A stretch of DNA of 64,000 nt. Source: Alteriqipengyuania abyssalis (GTDB taxonomy: Bacteria; Pseudomonadota; Alphaproteobacteria; Sphingomonadales; Sphingomonadaceae). The stretch covers positions 587,501-651,500 of the forward strand of contig NZ_JAHWXP010000003.1 in assembly GCF_019857185.1 (NCBI RefSeq), given 5' to 3'. The notes under the pieces are model-generated. The model had not been told where the DNA came from. It worked only from the letters and a program-made list of their open reading frames with translations, and did no database searches. Below, in pieces: positions 8,532 through 17,145 of the stretch (position 1 is its first letter; each line of letters opens with the position of its first letter). The translations under genes and the position numbers were made by a program.

Positions 8532-8584
8532 ATAACAGCCCCCGCCAACCTGCGGGACAGCACCGGGCCATCCGCTTTTGCAGG

Positions 8585-9235
8585 CTAAGCAGCGGCAAAG
8601 CGCAGGTCCGGTGCCTCCAGCCAGCGGGCGAAAGATCCGAAGTCGGGCCTGACGTGGAAGATCAGCCCGGCGCGATTGCCGGTAGCCCAGCGGCTGGTAC
8701 ATGCCAGCGGCGGCAGACCGGGTATGGTGAGGGACCCATCCGCCCCGAGCGGGAAGCCCTGGTCACTTTCGACCCGGCAACCCCCAAGCGAGATATCGAC
8801 CAGCCGCAGCGTCGAAGCCTCCCCGGCGGTCTGCAATCGCGCGCGCGCGGTCGCATGAAAGCGCGGACTACGCGCAGCCAGTCTCTTCCCCGATGGCCCC
8901 ACCGGCGGAGAGAGCATCTCCTGATGATCGACGTTGCGGGTGAAGGCGATGCCCGCCGCCAGCTGGTTGGTCCATGCAACCTGCCCGTCGATACATACGC
9001 CGCTGCGTGCTTCGATCGCGACCCGGTCACCCTTTTCGAGTGGCGAACCGGTGTCGATGCGCATGCCCCCGGCAGAGACGTTGCGAATCCGGCAGATCGT
9101 ATCGCTGCCCCGGTGCCGCAGCCGCCCGAGCATCAGCAAGGTGACGGTGCGCTCCAGCCGGGGGACCTCGTGCCGGTCGTTCGCAGGATGTGCAACGTGC
9201 GCTGGTGCGGATCCGATAGATGCTTGGTGCCCCAT
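8585..9235 (-). CDS. Protein with two PilZ domains, candidate c-di-GMP motility brake
   Basis: The ATG at 9235, directly after the fliL stop, gives about 216 aa with two PilZ-like domains. The first has an Arg-rich lead (VPRLERTV) and R-N-V-S-A-G-G-M; the second has S-P-R-F-H-A-T-A-R and V-D-I-S-L-G-G-C. These fit the (D/N)-x-S-x-x-G half of the c-di-GMP site; the R-x-x-x-R half is less regular in the first domain. It is the last gene after motB and fliL, which suggests a YcgR-like action on the stator or switch, though YcgR has one PilZ plus a YcgR-N domain. That function is inference. Confidence 0.8.
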   Translation of the reverse strand: MGHQASIGSAPAHVAHPANDRHEVPRLERTVTLLMLGRLRHRGSDTICRIRNVSAGGMRIDTGSPLEKGDRVAIEARSGVCIDGQVAWTNQLAAGIAFTRNVDHQEMLSPPVGPSGKRLAARSPRFHATARARLQTAGEASTLRLVDISLGGCRVESDQGFPLGADGSLTIPGLPPLACTSRWATGNRAGLIFHVRPDFGSFARWLEAPDLRFAAA

Positions 9236-9236
9236 C

Positions 9237-9689
9237 TCAGACGGGCCTTGCGCTGGCGATGGCGACCGCGCTGACCGTGCCTTTTTCGAAGGCGACATCG
9301 GCCGCTTCCTGTACGATCTGACGGAAGATCTTGAGCGTCGGCAGGGTTCCATCCGGCCCGCTAGCCATCGGCTTGCGATAGGTACGCATGTTGATCTCGT
9401 GGCGCAGCAGCGGGAGGCGCGCGGTCACGTCTTCGGCCTGATCCTCGGGCACCTGCAGCGCAATCTGGAACGAGACGTAACCGGCAAGACGCTGCCCGTC
9501 GGGCAGTACCAGCGGCGCCATCACATCATCCACCTCGACCAGCGTCGTGGGCTTTTCCTCGGCACTGCTCGCGCCATCGGCCTCTGCAGGGCCGAGCAGC
9601 ATCGTAGTCCCGTAGGCCGCGCCACTGCCGATCCCGACACCGCCGGCCAGCAGCACGATCGGCATGAACATTGTCTTGATACCCGGCAT
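9237..9689 (-). CDS. fliL: Flagellar basal-body-associated protein FliL
   Basis: A 150-aa protein with one N-terminal membrane segment (about residues 8-30) and a periplasmic domain of FliL type: YVSFQIALQVPEDQAEDV, a conserved RLPLLRHEIN and a C-terminal segment with I-V-Q-E-A-A-D-V-A-F-E-K-G. FliL surrounds the stator at the motor and adjusts torque. It follows motB by 13 bp, which fits this job. The PilZ gene begins 1 bp after its stop. Confidence 0.85.
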   Translation of the reverse strand: MPGIKTMFMPIVLLAGGVGIGSGAAYGTTMLLGPAEADGASSAEEKPTTLVEVDDVMAPLVLPDGQRLAGYVSFQIALQVPEDQAEDVTARLPLLRHEINMRTYRKPMASGPDGTLPTLKIFRQIVQEAADVAFEKGTVSAVAIASARPV

Positions 9690-9702
9690 GGCTGCTTACT
9701 CG

Positions 9703-10548
9703 CTAGAATTCGAAACTGGTGTCGGGCGGCAGGGCGGAGCCTTCCGCCTTGATGATGATTGCGATCCGACGGTTTTCGGGCCGCATGGGCTGATCAGGAT
9801 AGACGGGGCGCGTGCTCGCCATCGCCGAAACCTGGCTGATCCGGTCGTAAGACAGCCCGGCCGACTGCATGATCCTGCGCGCTGCTTGGGCACGGTCGCC
9901 CGAGAGCTTCCAGTTCGCTTCGCTAAGCCCGCCTTCGGCGTCTGTGTGCCCTTCCAGCTCGACGCTCACCCCGGTTCCGGCAACCTTGCGCGCGATCCGC
10001 ATCAGCAGGTTGGTGGCGTAGCTGTTGGGCTCGCCCGATCCGTCCTTGAACATCGGTCGCTTGGCCGTGTCCATCAGGCTGATGGTCAGCGTGTCGCCGT
10101 CCTCCTCCATCTTCACATTGTCGGAAACGCGGTCGTCGGCGGTACTATCGATGGCGAGGCGCAGTTCCTGTGCAAGCACGCGCATCGACGCGTCCGGCAC
10201 ATTTGCGGTGCCCCCGCGGGCCGCACCTGCGGTCGCGGCTTCCATCGCCGGGGTTCCCTGCGGCTTCTGCTCGCTCGATTGCGCCGCACGGCTGTTGCCC
10301 GCGCCCGCAGACGAACCACTGCTGCCCGGCCCGACAGCGCCGGGATCGGCGGGCGTGAAATACTCGGCCAGCCCCTTGAGCATCTCCTTGTCGGGGTTGG
10401 CCGTCAGCCACAGCAGCATGAAGAAGGCCATCATCGCGGTCACGAAGTCGGCATAGGCGACCTTCCACGCGCCGCCGTGATGCCCCCCGCCGGTGACCTT
10501 CTTCACTCGCCGGATGACGATGGGACGATCGGAGGCGTGGGTCGCCAT
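9703..10548 (-). CDS. motB: Flagellar stator protein MotB
   Basis: MotB anchors the stator to peptidoglycan and carries the ion-binding Asp. The 281-aa protein has a basic N terminus, WKVAYADFVTAMMAFFMLLW with Asp34 as the expected ion-binding residue, a Ser/Gly/Ala-rich linker (about 75-115), and an OmpA-like peptidoglycan-binding domain with VELEGHTDAEG and LSGDRAQAARR. The membrane segment looks like a proton-type MotB, which is inference. Its partner motA is 6.5 kb upstream at the head of the same leftward run. Confidence 0.95.
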   Translation of the reverse strand: MATHASDRPIVIRRVKKVTGGGHHGGAWKVAYADFVTAMMAFFMLLWLTANPDKEMLKGLAEYFTPADPGAVGPGSSGSSAGAGNSRAAQSSEQKPQGTPAMEAATAGAARGGTANVPDASMRVLAQELRLAIDSTADDRVSDNVKMEEDGDTLTISLMDTAKRPMFKDGSGEPNSYATNLLMRIARKVAGTGVSVELEGHTDAEGGLSEANWKLSGDRAQAARRIMQSAGLSYDRISQVSAMASTRPVYPDQPMRPENRRIAIIIKAEGSALPPDTSFEF

Positions 10549-10550
10549 GC

Positions 10551-10841
10551 TCAGTTCGCGCGGGTGGCCGCCCGCAGGCGGTCCTGCAGCGCTTCGAGGC
10601 AGACCGCATCAATGGCCTGGTTGGAATGCACGCCCGACGCCAGCCGCTCGAGCACGTGGGCACTCTCACCCACGCGCTGGATGACCAGATCGAACGCCTG
10701 CAGGCGATGCAGATGCCTCAGAGCAATGTCTTCGTCGGCGACGAGGACGTGGGCCAGTTCCTCCACCAGAAGGCTTACCTGACGAATTTCGTCAGCAATG
10801 GCCCGGCACAGTTCGGCAGTTTGTTTTTCGAGAATATCCAT
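10551..10841 (-). CDS. Small helical protein between cheD and motB, unknown function
   Basis: A 96-aa, strongly helical and charged product with no membrane segment. It lies 41 bp after cheD and 2 bp before motB on the same strand, so it belongs to the chemotaxis/stator operon. A central stretch, LHRLQAFDLVIQRVGESAHVLERL, is reminiscent of helical phosphatase or adaptor proteins acting on CheY, but I see no diagnostic CheZ or CheX motif. I do not assign a family. Confidence 0.75.
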   Translation of the reverse strand: MDILEKQTAELCRAIADEIRQVSLLVEELAHVLVADEDIALRHLHRLQAFDLVIQRVGESAHVLERLASGVHSNQAIDAVCLEALQDRLRAATRAN

Positions 10842-10882
10842 GGCTCATCCCAGGCAAACAAGAAGGCGTTCCGACAAAGGCA

Positions 10883-11395
10883 TCAGAACAGCTCGACATC
10901 ATTGGTGGCGATCCGCTGCGGGCGCTGCTCGAGCGGTGCGTCGGTAACCTTGATCGAACGGACCTTGCCGTCGAACGGCAGGAATTCGACCTTGCGCGCG
11001 CTGGTCCCACCGAGGTCGCAATGGCGCACCTCCAGACCTTCCGTCTGCATGAACCGGCGGGCAAACTCGGCATTGCTGCTGCCGATCGCCCCCAGCCCGG
11101 CGACGATATTCGCGCCGCCATACAGATGGCCGCAGAGCCGTTCGCGCTTCGCACCGGCCTGCATCATCGCGTTGATGAGCAGTTCCATCGCGTGCACCCC
11201 GTAGCGCTGCATTTCCTCGGGCCTGACATCGTGCCCGGCGGTCGGTTCGCCGAGCAGGAAGTGGTTCATCCCGCCAAGGCGAGCCACGGAATCGTGGAGG
11301 CACACGGCAACGCACGATCCCAGAACCGTGGTCAGCATGACCTCCGGTTCGGCAATGACGCGATGTTCGCCCTGGATGATGGAGACGCGGCGCAT
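10883..11395 (-). CDS. cheD: Chemoreceptor glutamine deamidase CheD
   Basis: CheD deamidates glutamines on chemoreceptors and can tune CheC/CheY feedback. The 170-aa product carries the catalytic triad pattern: Thr22, Cys28 in VLGSCVAVCLHD and His45 in GGMNHFLL, nearly the same spacing as in Thermotoga CheD. Further conserved parts are the YGVHAMELLINAMM helix and HLYGGANIV. It lies 5 bp after cheY. No CheC is seen in the window. Confidence 0.95.
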   Translation of the reverse strand: MRRVSIIQGEHRVIAEPEVMLTTVLGSCVAVCLHDSVARLGGMNHFLLGEPTAGHDVRPEEMQRYGVHAMELLINAMMQAGAKRERLCGHLYGGANIVAGLGAIGSSNAEFARRFMQTEGLEVRHCDLGGTSARKVEFLPFDGKVRSIKVTDAPLEQRPQRIATNDVELF

Positions 11396-11400
11396 GGCGT

Positions 11401-11790
11401 TCAGGACAGCGCCCCGAAGACGCGCTCGATCTTCTCTTTGAGAGCTGCAGGCGTGAAGGGCTTCACCACGTAGTTGTTGACGCCCATCTCGGCGGCCTTC
11501 TGGACGATCTCCTTCTCCGCCGACGCTGTCAGCATGATGAAGACCGTCTTGCCGATCACCGAATCCTTGCGCACTTCCTGCAGGAACTGGAGCCCGTCCA
11601 TTTCGGGCATGTTGTAATCCGAAATGATCAGATGCACGCGATTGGCGCGCACGTCGTCGAGCGCTTCGGTCGCGCTCGCCTTGTCGCGAACGTCACGAAA
11701 GCCCAGATCCTGAAGCGTGCGGCGGATCATCGCGCGCATGCTGGTCTGGTCGTCGACCACCATTACCTTGATTGCGGACGCTGCCGGCAT
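11401..11790 (-). CDS. cheY: Chemotaxis response regulator CheY, first copy
   Basis: A single receiver domain of 129 aa: acidic pair Asp13-Asp14, phospho-acceptor Asp58 in IISDYNMPEMDG, Thr88 in MLTAS and Lys110 in VVKPF. The start is the ATG at 11790, 11 bp after cheB; a longer open frame extends into antisense of cheB and is rejected. Its place between cheB and cheD and its E. coli-like receiver make it the best candidate for the CheY that binds FliM. A second single-domain regulator lies upstream of cheA. Confidence 0.93.
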   Translation of the reverse strand: MPAASAIKVMVVDDQTSMRAMIRRTLQDLGFRDVRDKASATEALDDVRANRVHLIISDYNMPEMDGLQFLQEVRKDSVIGKTVFIMLTASAEKEIVQKAAEMGVNNYVVKPFTPAALKEKIERVFGALS

Positions 11791-11801
11791 AACCGATCCC
11801 C

Positions 11802-12827
11802 TTACTTGCTGCGACAGGCGCCGATGATCGCCATCGGCAGCGCAGACAGACTCAATTCTCTTTCGACCGCGCCCATGGCGACGGCCGCACGCGGCATCCC
11901 GTAAACGACGCAGGACTGTGCATCCTGGCCGAAGGTGCGGGCCCCCGCCTGGCGCATGGCCAGCAGGCCGGCCGCGCCGTCGTCGCCCATCCCTGTCAGG
12001 ATCGCGCCCACAGCCTTGCGACCGAGCGGTGCGACCGACTTGAACAGCATGTCGACGGACGGGCGATGGCCGGTCACACGATCTCCATCGATCAGGCGAA
12101 CGGTCTTGCCAGAGAGGACCATGTGGTGGTCCCCCCCAGGAGCAATATAGACGGTTCCACGCTCCAGCGGTGCGCGGTCGTACGCTTCCATGACTTTCAC
12201 CGCACACACGCCATCCAGACGGCGCGCAAGGCTGCCCGTGAAGGCCGGCGGCATGTGCTGGACGACCAGCACCGGCGGCGCATCCTTGGGCAGGCTCGGC
12301 AGAATGGCGAACAGCGCATCGACGCCGCCGGTGGACGATCCGATGACGATCAGACGATCGTCGAGGAACATTCCACCGCCCGCATCGACCGGAGCCGGCG
12401 TCGCGATATTGGGCGAGTGCCGCACCTGCGAACGCGCCGCAGCCTTGACCTTCTCGCACAGCTCCGCAGCCGCGCGCGCCATGTCGGCCCCCGCGCCCGT
12501 CGGCTTGGCGACGAAGTCCACCGCACCGAGGCGCAACGCCTCGATGGTGACCTCGGCCGCGTGCGTGGTGAGCGAGGAGCACATGACCACCGGGGTCGGC
12601 CGCAGGCGCATGATCTTCTCGAGGAAGGAGAGCCCGTCCATGCCGGGCATCTCGACATCGAGCGTGACCACATCGGGATCGAGCTCGCGCATCAACTGGC
12701 GCGCCGCGTGCGGCTCGGGTGCGGACCCCACCACCTTGATATCGGGATCGGCATCGAGTGCGGCGCACAGCATCGTGCGCATCGTCACGCTGTCGTCGAC
12801 CACCAGGGTTCGAACCGGAGACGTCAT
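11802..12827 (-). CDS. cheB: Chemotaxis methylesterase/deamidase CheB
   Basis: CheB removes methyl groups from chemoreceptor glutamates when phosphorylated by CheA. The ATG at 12827 overlaps the cheR stop by 4 bp and gives 341 aa. The N-terminal receiver has VVDDS and the acceptor Asp in TLDVEMPGMDG. The esterase domain has the catalytic elements GSSTGGVDAL (Ser), QHMPPAFTGSLARRL (His) and TGMGDDGAAGL (Asp). The next gene is cheY. Confidence 0.96.
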   Translation of the reverse strand: MTSPVRTLVVDDSVTMRTMLCAALDADPDIKVVGSAPEPHAARQLMRELDPDVVTLDVEMPGMDGLSFLEKIMRLRPTPVVMCSSLTTHAAEVTIEALRLGAVDFVAKPTGAGADMARAAAELCEKVKAAARSQVRHSPNIATPAPVDAGGGMFLDDRLIVIGSSTGGVDALFAILPSLPKDAPPVLVVQHMPPAFTGSLARRLDGVCAVKVMEAYDRAPLERGTVYIAPGGDHHMVLSGKTVRLIDGDRVTGHRPSVDMLFKSVAPLGRKAVGAILTGMGDDGAAGLLAMRQAGARTFGQDAQSCVVYGMPRAAVAMGAVERELSLSALPMAIIGACRSK

Positions 12828-13705
12828 TGCAGGGCCCCTTCCTTGCGAAAGATCGTCTGGCCGCAATTGATCAGGACGTCGGCACCCGGGCCGATCAGAC
12901 GCTCGGAGTGGCCGATGTAAAGATAGCCACCGGGTCGCAGCAGGCGCGCGAACCGGGCGATCAGCTCGGAGGTCGCATTGTCGTCGAAATAGATCATGAC
13001 ATTGCGGCAGAAGATGACATCATATTGCTGGCGCATCGGCCATTCGCCGAACAGGTTCAGTTCGCGCGCGGTCACCAGCTCGCGCGCCTGGTCGACGACG
13101 GCGAAGTCGGCTCCCTCCTCGCGCAGCCACAGTCGCCGATACTCGTCGGGGATCGGCTTGACGGTGTTCTCCGGGTAGACCGCCCTGCGCGCCGCCGCGA
13201 CGACGCGCGACGACAGATCGGTGGCGAGCACCTTGACGTCGCCATCGGTCGCCCAGCGTGCTTCGGGCCGCGAAGTGCCCAGCATGCACATGACCAGCGA
13301 ATAGACTTCCTCACCGCTCGAGCATCCGGCCGACCACAGCCTCACGGCGTGTCCGGCGCGGGCACGTGCCTGCAGTTCGCCGAGGACATTCTGCTTGAAG
13401 TGATCGAAATGGTGGCCTTCGCGGAAGAAGTGGGTGTGATTGGTGGTCAGCGCCTCGACCATCGCAGCACGTTCCACCGCGTCGGATTCGACCAGCGAAA
13501 TGTACTGGCCGAACGAAGCCAGTCCGTGCTCTCGCAGACGGCGGCTCAGACGCGAGAAGACCAGCGTCGCCTTCGTGGGCTGAAGCGCGATCCGCGCTTC
13601 GCGATCCACGATTGCCGCGACCCGCGCGAAGTCGCGCGGATCGAGCCGCGCTTCTTCGGGCCCGGGGCCGGACACGGTGCCGACAGGGGAGACCGCAGGC
13701 GTCAT
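12824..13705 (-). CDS. cheR: Chemotaxis methyltransferase CheR
   Basis: CheR methylates chemoreceptor glutamates with S-adenosylmethionine. The 293-aa protein has the N-terminal helical domain (about 20-90, with RLSRRLREHGL) and the Rossmann domain with LTTNHTHFFRE, LWSAGCSSGEEVYSL (SAM site), ATDLSS and FCRNVMIYFD. It overlaps cheB by 4 bp and shares one base with the cheW stop. The receptors in this window end in a W-x-x-F tail that could tether it. Confidence 0.97.
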   Translation of the reverse strand: MTPAVSPVGTVSGPGPEEARLDPRDFARVAAIVDREARIALQPTKATLVFSRLSRRLREHGLASFGQYISLVESDAVERAAMVEALTTNHTHFFREGHHFDHFKQNVLGELQARARAGHAVRLWSAGCSSGEEVYSLVMCMLGTSRPEARWATDGDVKVLATDLSSRVVAAARRAVYPENTVKPIPDEYRRLWLREEGADFAVVDQARELVTARELNLFGEWPMRQQYDVIFCRNVMIYFDDNATSELIARFARLLRPGGYLYIGHSERLIGPGADVLINCGQTIFRKEGALQ

Positions 13706-14250
13706 CAGGCGGCCAGGTCGAGATGGCGGGTCGGGCTGAGCTTCTCGAGGTCGAGCAGCGAGACCATGATCTGGTGCTTGTTGTCCGAGCTGTCCTGGCT
13801 ACGCTGGCCGATTTCGACCAGACCGCGGATCACGCTGGTTTCAGTCACTTCAACTTCAGGGGCCGGCTGGATCGCGCTGTCCGCAACCGACACGATGTCG
13901 GCCACTTCGTCGACCAGGAAGCCGGCGTGCTTGCCCCCAATATTGACCACCAGGATGCACGAGCGCGCATGCAGCACGCTGGGCTCCCAGCCGAGACGCT
14001 CGGCCAGGCCGACCACCGGCACGACATGGCCGCGCAGATTGGTGACGCCCTTGATGTAGGCGGGCACGCTGGGCAGCGGAGTGGGATCTTCCCATTCGCG
14101 GATTTCGATCAGCGCCGACATGTCGATGCCGAAGGTCTGCTTGCCGAGGAGGAAGGTGACGATCTTGCGCTCTGCATCGTCGACCGCTTCGGTCGCTTGC
14201 ACAGACGCAGCGGTCATGGTGTTGAGATCGGCGGTATCGGTCGCGTTCAT
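13705..14250 (-). CDS. cheW: Chemotaxis coupling protein CheW
   Basis: CheW bridges receptors and CheA. The 181-aa protein has a 25-residue acidic N-terminal extension and then the CheW/SH3-like fold: FLLGKQTFGIDMSALIEIRE, LPSVPAYIKGVTNLRGHVVPVVGL, and GFLVDEVADIVSV. The NLRG motif at the receptor-binding face is intact. It overlaps cheA by 4 bp. Confidence 0.96.
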   Translation of the reverse strand: MNATDTADLNTMTAASVQATEAVDDAERKIVTFLLGKQTFGIDMSALIEIREWEDPTPLPSVPAYIKGVTNLRGHVVPVVGLAERLGWEPSVLHARSCILVVNIGGKHAGFLVDEVADIVSVADSAIQPAPEVEVTETSVIRGLVEIGQRSQDSSDNKHQIMVSLLDLEKLSPTRHLDLAA

Positions 14251-16436
14251 GCTGCCATTCCTTTCAGGACGAATTTGTTGGGGGAGTTGGCCGAGGCCAC
14301 CAGGGCCTCGATATCGAGAATGAGTGCGATCGAGCCGTCACCCAGGATGGTCGCGCCACCCAGCCCGCGGATCGGGTAAAGGTTCTGGTCGAGGCTCTTG
14401 ATCACGACTTCGCGGCGGTCCTCGATGGTATCCACCATCAGGCCGACATTGCCCGCATCGGTTTCGACGATGATGACGACGCTATCCTCGTCTTCCCGAT
14501 CGGCGGGCGGCAGCTGGAACAGCTCGGACAGGCGCTTCACGGGCACGTAGGTGCCGCGCATGTCGATCACTTCCGAACTGTTGGCGACCGGGCGCATCTG
14601 CCCGGGCTCGGGCTGGACGGTCTCGACCACGTTGGACAGCGGCAGCACGTAGCGCTGGCCACACAGCCGCACGACCATGCCATCCAGGATCGCCAGCGTC
14701 AGCGGCAGGATCATGGTGAAGGTGGTGCCCTTGCCGGGAACCGAGGTGATCTCGATCCGGCCGCCAAGCGCCTCGACATTGCTGCGCACGACATCCATGC
14801 CCACGCCGCGTCCGGAAATGGACGAGATCGTTTCGGCGGTGGAGAAGCCGGGGGCGCAGATCAGGTTGTCGATCTCTTCGTCGCTCAGGGTCGCGTCGGC
14901 GGCGACGATGCCCTTCTCGACCGCCTTGGCGAGCACGCGTTCACGATCGATGCCGCGCCCGTCATCGGCGACGCGCAGGAAGATACGCGCACCCCTCTGC
15001 TCAGCCGACAGCCGCAGGTTGCCCTGCGCAGGCTTGCCCTTCTCGATACGCTCCTGCGCGCTTTCGATACCGTGATCGACGGCGTTGCGGATCATGTGAG
15101 TCAGCGGTTCGCCGATCTTTTCGATCACGCTCTTGTCGACTTCGGTCGCCTCGCCCGACATTTCGAGCGCCACGTCCTTGTTGGTCGCCGCGCACAGCTC
15201 GCGCAGCATCCGTGGCACGCGGGAGAACGCCTGGCGAATGGGCTGCGCGCGCAGCGCCATCACATTGTCCTGAATCTCGCGAGTCAGGCGCGCCAGTTCG
15301 GGCAGTTCGACCCGCTGCTGGTCGGCCGACGAGAGTCGGTCCGCCAGGATCGAGTTGCGAATGACGAGTTCGCCGACGAGGTTGAGCAGCATGTCGAGCT
15401 TGGACACGTCGACACGGATGTTCTGCGGCGGCTCGATTGCCTTGGCCTCCGCCGGCGGAGCCGCCGGGACGGCCTTCACCGGAGGCTCGGACGGCTTGTC
15501 TTCGGCTGCAGGCGCGTTCGGCGAGGAGGCGGTCGAGACGGGCTGTGCATCCGCTTCGGGGGCGGCCTCGGGCTGTTCCGCCGGCGTGCTGTCCTGCGAC
15601 GGCGCTGCCACGCCTTCGGCAATGTCGACCACCGAGTCGGGCGCGACGAAGTCGAACGCCTCCTCAATGTCCGAACGCGTCACGCTCGCAGGCATTTCGA
15701 TCGACCAGGCGAAATAGGCACCTTCGGGGTCCATCTCGCGCAGCGACGGCAACGAACCGGTCTCCACACCGACAACCTCGCCGCCCATCCGCTCCAGTTC
15801 GCGCAGCACCAGGAGGGGTTCGCTGCCATTGGCCATCGCTTCACGCGACGGCGCGAAACGGATCGACCAGCCCGCAGCCTCAGCCGCCCGCGGTGCCTCG
15901 CCATCCCCCAGATCCATGAACGGATCGGGATCCTGGTCGAGATCCTCGATATCGACGACCACCGGCATGAAGCCGAACTCGTCCGCTTCGCCTTCGGCAG
16001 CAGGTGCGCTCGGCGCAAGCGTGGCGGCGTCTTCGGCATGCGCATCGCCAGCGCCTTCAACCAGCAGCGCTTCGAGCGTGGCCAGCATCGCGGCGTCGTC
16101 CGGCACGGGCGCAAAACCCTGCGCCGCCTGCACGTGATCGGAGAGCACGTCGAAGGCAAGCAGCATGTTCTTGCAGATATGGGCGGTCGGTTCGATCCGG
16201 CCCGCGCGCACTTCGTCGAGCAGGTTTTCGAAGATGTGCGAGAAGCTCTGCAGCGCCTCGTGCCCGAAGGCACCCGCGCCGCCCTTGATCGAGTGGACCG
16301 CGCGGAACACGCCTGCGATCACATCGGCCGAGGTGTCGCCGTCGGCCATCGTGCTGAGGCCGGCTTCGGCGGTCGCAAGACCTTCGTTGCATTCTTCGAA
16401 GAAGATTGCCTGGATATCGTCGAGATCGTCGCTCAT
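14247..16436 (-). CDS. cheA: Chemotaxis sensor histidine kinase CheA
   Basis: CheA autophosphorylates and passes phosphate to CheY and CheB. The ATG at 16436 overlaps the preceding gene's stop by 4 bp, as elsewhere in the operon, giving 729 aa. The HPt domain has His48 in FRAVHSIKGGAGAFG. A long acidic Pro/Ala-rich linker (about 130-340) replaces a clear P2 domain. Then come the dimerisation helices, the ATP site (RNAVDHGIE, VADDGRGID, GRGVGMDVV) and a C-terminal CheW-like domain. All catalytic motifs look intact. Confidence 0.97.
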   Translation of the reverse strand: MSDDLDDIQAIFFEECNEGLATAEAGLSTMADGDTSADVIAGVFRAVHSIKGGAGAFGHEALQSFSHIFENLLDEVRAGRIEPTAHICKNMLLAFDVLSDHVQAAQGFAPVPDDAAMLATLEALLVEGAGDAHAEDAATLAPSAPAAEGEADEFGFMPVVVDIEDLDQDPDPFMDLGDGEAPRAAEAAGWSIRFAPSREAMANGSEPLLVLRELERMGGEVVGVETGSLPSLREMDPEGAYFAWSIEMPASVTRSDIEEAFDFVAPDSVVDIAEGVAAPSQDSTPAEQPEAAPEADAQPVSTASSPNAPAAEDKPSEPPVKAVPAAPPAEAKAIEPPQNIRVDVSKLDMLLNLVGELVIRNSILADRLSSADQQRVELPELARLTREIQDNVMALRAQPIRQAFSRVPRMLRELCAATNKDVALEMSGEATEVDKSVIEKIGEPLTHMIRNAVDHGIESAQERIEKGKPAQGNLRLSAEQRGARIFLRVADDGRGIDRERVLAKAVEKGIVAADATLSDEEIDNLICAPGFSTAETISSISGRGVGMDVVRSNVEALGGRIEITSVPGKGTTFTMILPLTLAILDGMVVRLCGQRYVLPLSNVVETVQPEPGQMRPVANSSEVIDMRGTYVPVKRLSELFQLPPADREDEDSVVIIVETDAGNVGLMVDTIEDRREVVIKSLDQNLYPIRGLGGATILGDGSIALILDIEALVASANSPNKFVLKGMAA

Positions 16437-16798
16437 GGGCACACCTTGCGGATCGCCGCCCCCAGTTTGTCAGGATCGAAAGGCTTGGTGATCCAGCCGG
16501 TTGCACCCGCGCTGCGCGCACGGGCCTTCTTGTCGTCGGAAAATTCCGTCGACAGGACCAGGATCGGGGTCCCGCGGAACTCCGGCATGCCGCGAACCGC
16601 CTCGATCAGCTCGAAGCCGTCCATCTTGGGCATGTTGATGTCGGTGATCAGCAGGTCCGGGTTCAGCTCGCACATGCGCGAAAGGCCGTGCTCGCCATCA
16701 TCGGCGGTTTCGATGGCGAAACCCTGCTTGGTCAGCGATGCCTTCAAGAGCATACGCATGCTCGCCGAGTCATCGACAGTCAGAATGCGCTTGGTCAC
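16433..16798 (-). CDS. Single-domain response regulator, second CheY
   Basis: A 121-aa receiver with Asp9-Asp10, phospho-acceptor Asp53 in LITDINMPKMDG, Ser in LVLSTE and Lys in WITKPF. The Lys-Pro dipeptide and the Ser switch residue match the CheY class that sits just upstream of cheA in many alphaproteobacteria, often thought to act as a phosphate sink or in signalling to PilZ or other outputs. It overlaps both neighbours (STAS gene and cheA) by 4 bp. Which CheY drives the motor cannot be told from sequence alone. Confidence 0.9.
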   Translation of the reverse strand: MTKRILTVDDSASMRMLLKASLTKQGFAIETADDGEHGLSRMCELNPDLLITDINMPKMDGFELIEAVRGMPEFRGTPILVLSTEFSDDKKARARSAGATGWITKPFDPDKLGAAIRKVCP

Positions 16799-17145
16799 GC
16801 GGCAACTCCTTCAGGATCCAGGCCGATCTGATCGGTCAGATGGCAACGTTCGACGCGGTCGCGAAAAGCCGCGCTGGGATTGGTAAAAGTCAACGGACGG
16901 CCCGCGCTGCGCGCTTCGGCCTGAGCGGCAACCAGCAGCTGCAGAACCGCCTGACCGGCGTTCTCCACTTCGCTGGCGTCGATTTCCGCCGGGGCCTGGC
17001 CGTCGAGTGCCAGCACCAGCTGGACCCGCAGTTCCTCGGCAGTGGCAGTGGTGCCGTTCGCCGGAAGCGTGACGGAGCCCTGCGGCTTGCCCTTGCTGTC
17101 GCCCGGGGGCGTATTGTCTTCAGGCGGGTTGGGCGTTGAGTTCAC
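16795..17145 (-). CDS. STAS-domain protein of the chemotaxis operon
   Basis: The GTG at 17145 has GAGGAGG eight bases upstream and gives 116 aa; an upstream TTG in frame is part of that ribosome site and is rejected. After a Pro-rich lead, the sequence shows a STAS-like pattern: LRVQLVLALDGQAPAEIDASEVENAGQAVLQLLVAAQAEA, then a helix resembling the SpoIIAA end. Similar small STAS proteins sit beside cheY-cheA in many alphaproteobacteria, with unknown role. Its first 26 bp overlap the end of motA. Confidence 0.72.
   Translation of the reverse strand: MNSTPNPPEDNTPPGDSKGKPQGSVTLPANGTTATAEELRVQLVLALDGQAPAEIDASEVENAGQAVLQLLVAAQAEARSAGRPLTFTNPSAAFRDRVERCHLTDQIGLDPEGVAA

Noticed and set aside
11791-12768. 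N-terminal extension of cheY, giving a 455-codon frame
   Set aside because: The extension is low-complexity shadow sequence over cheB; the receiver begins at the ATG at 11790.
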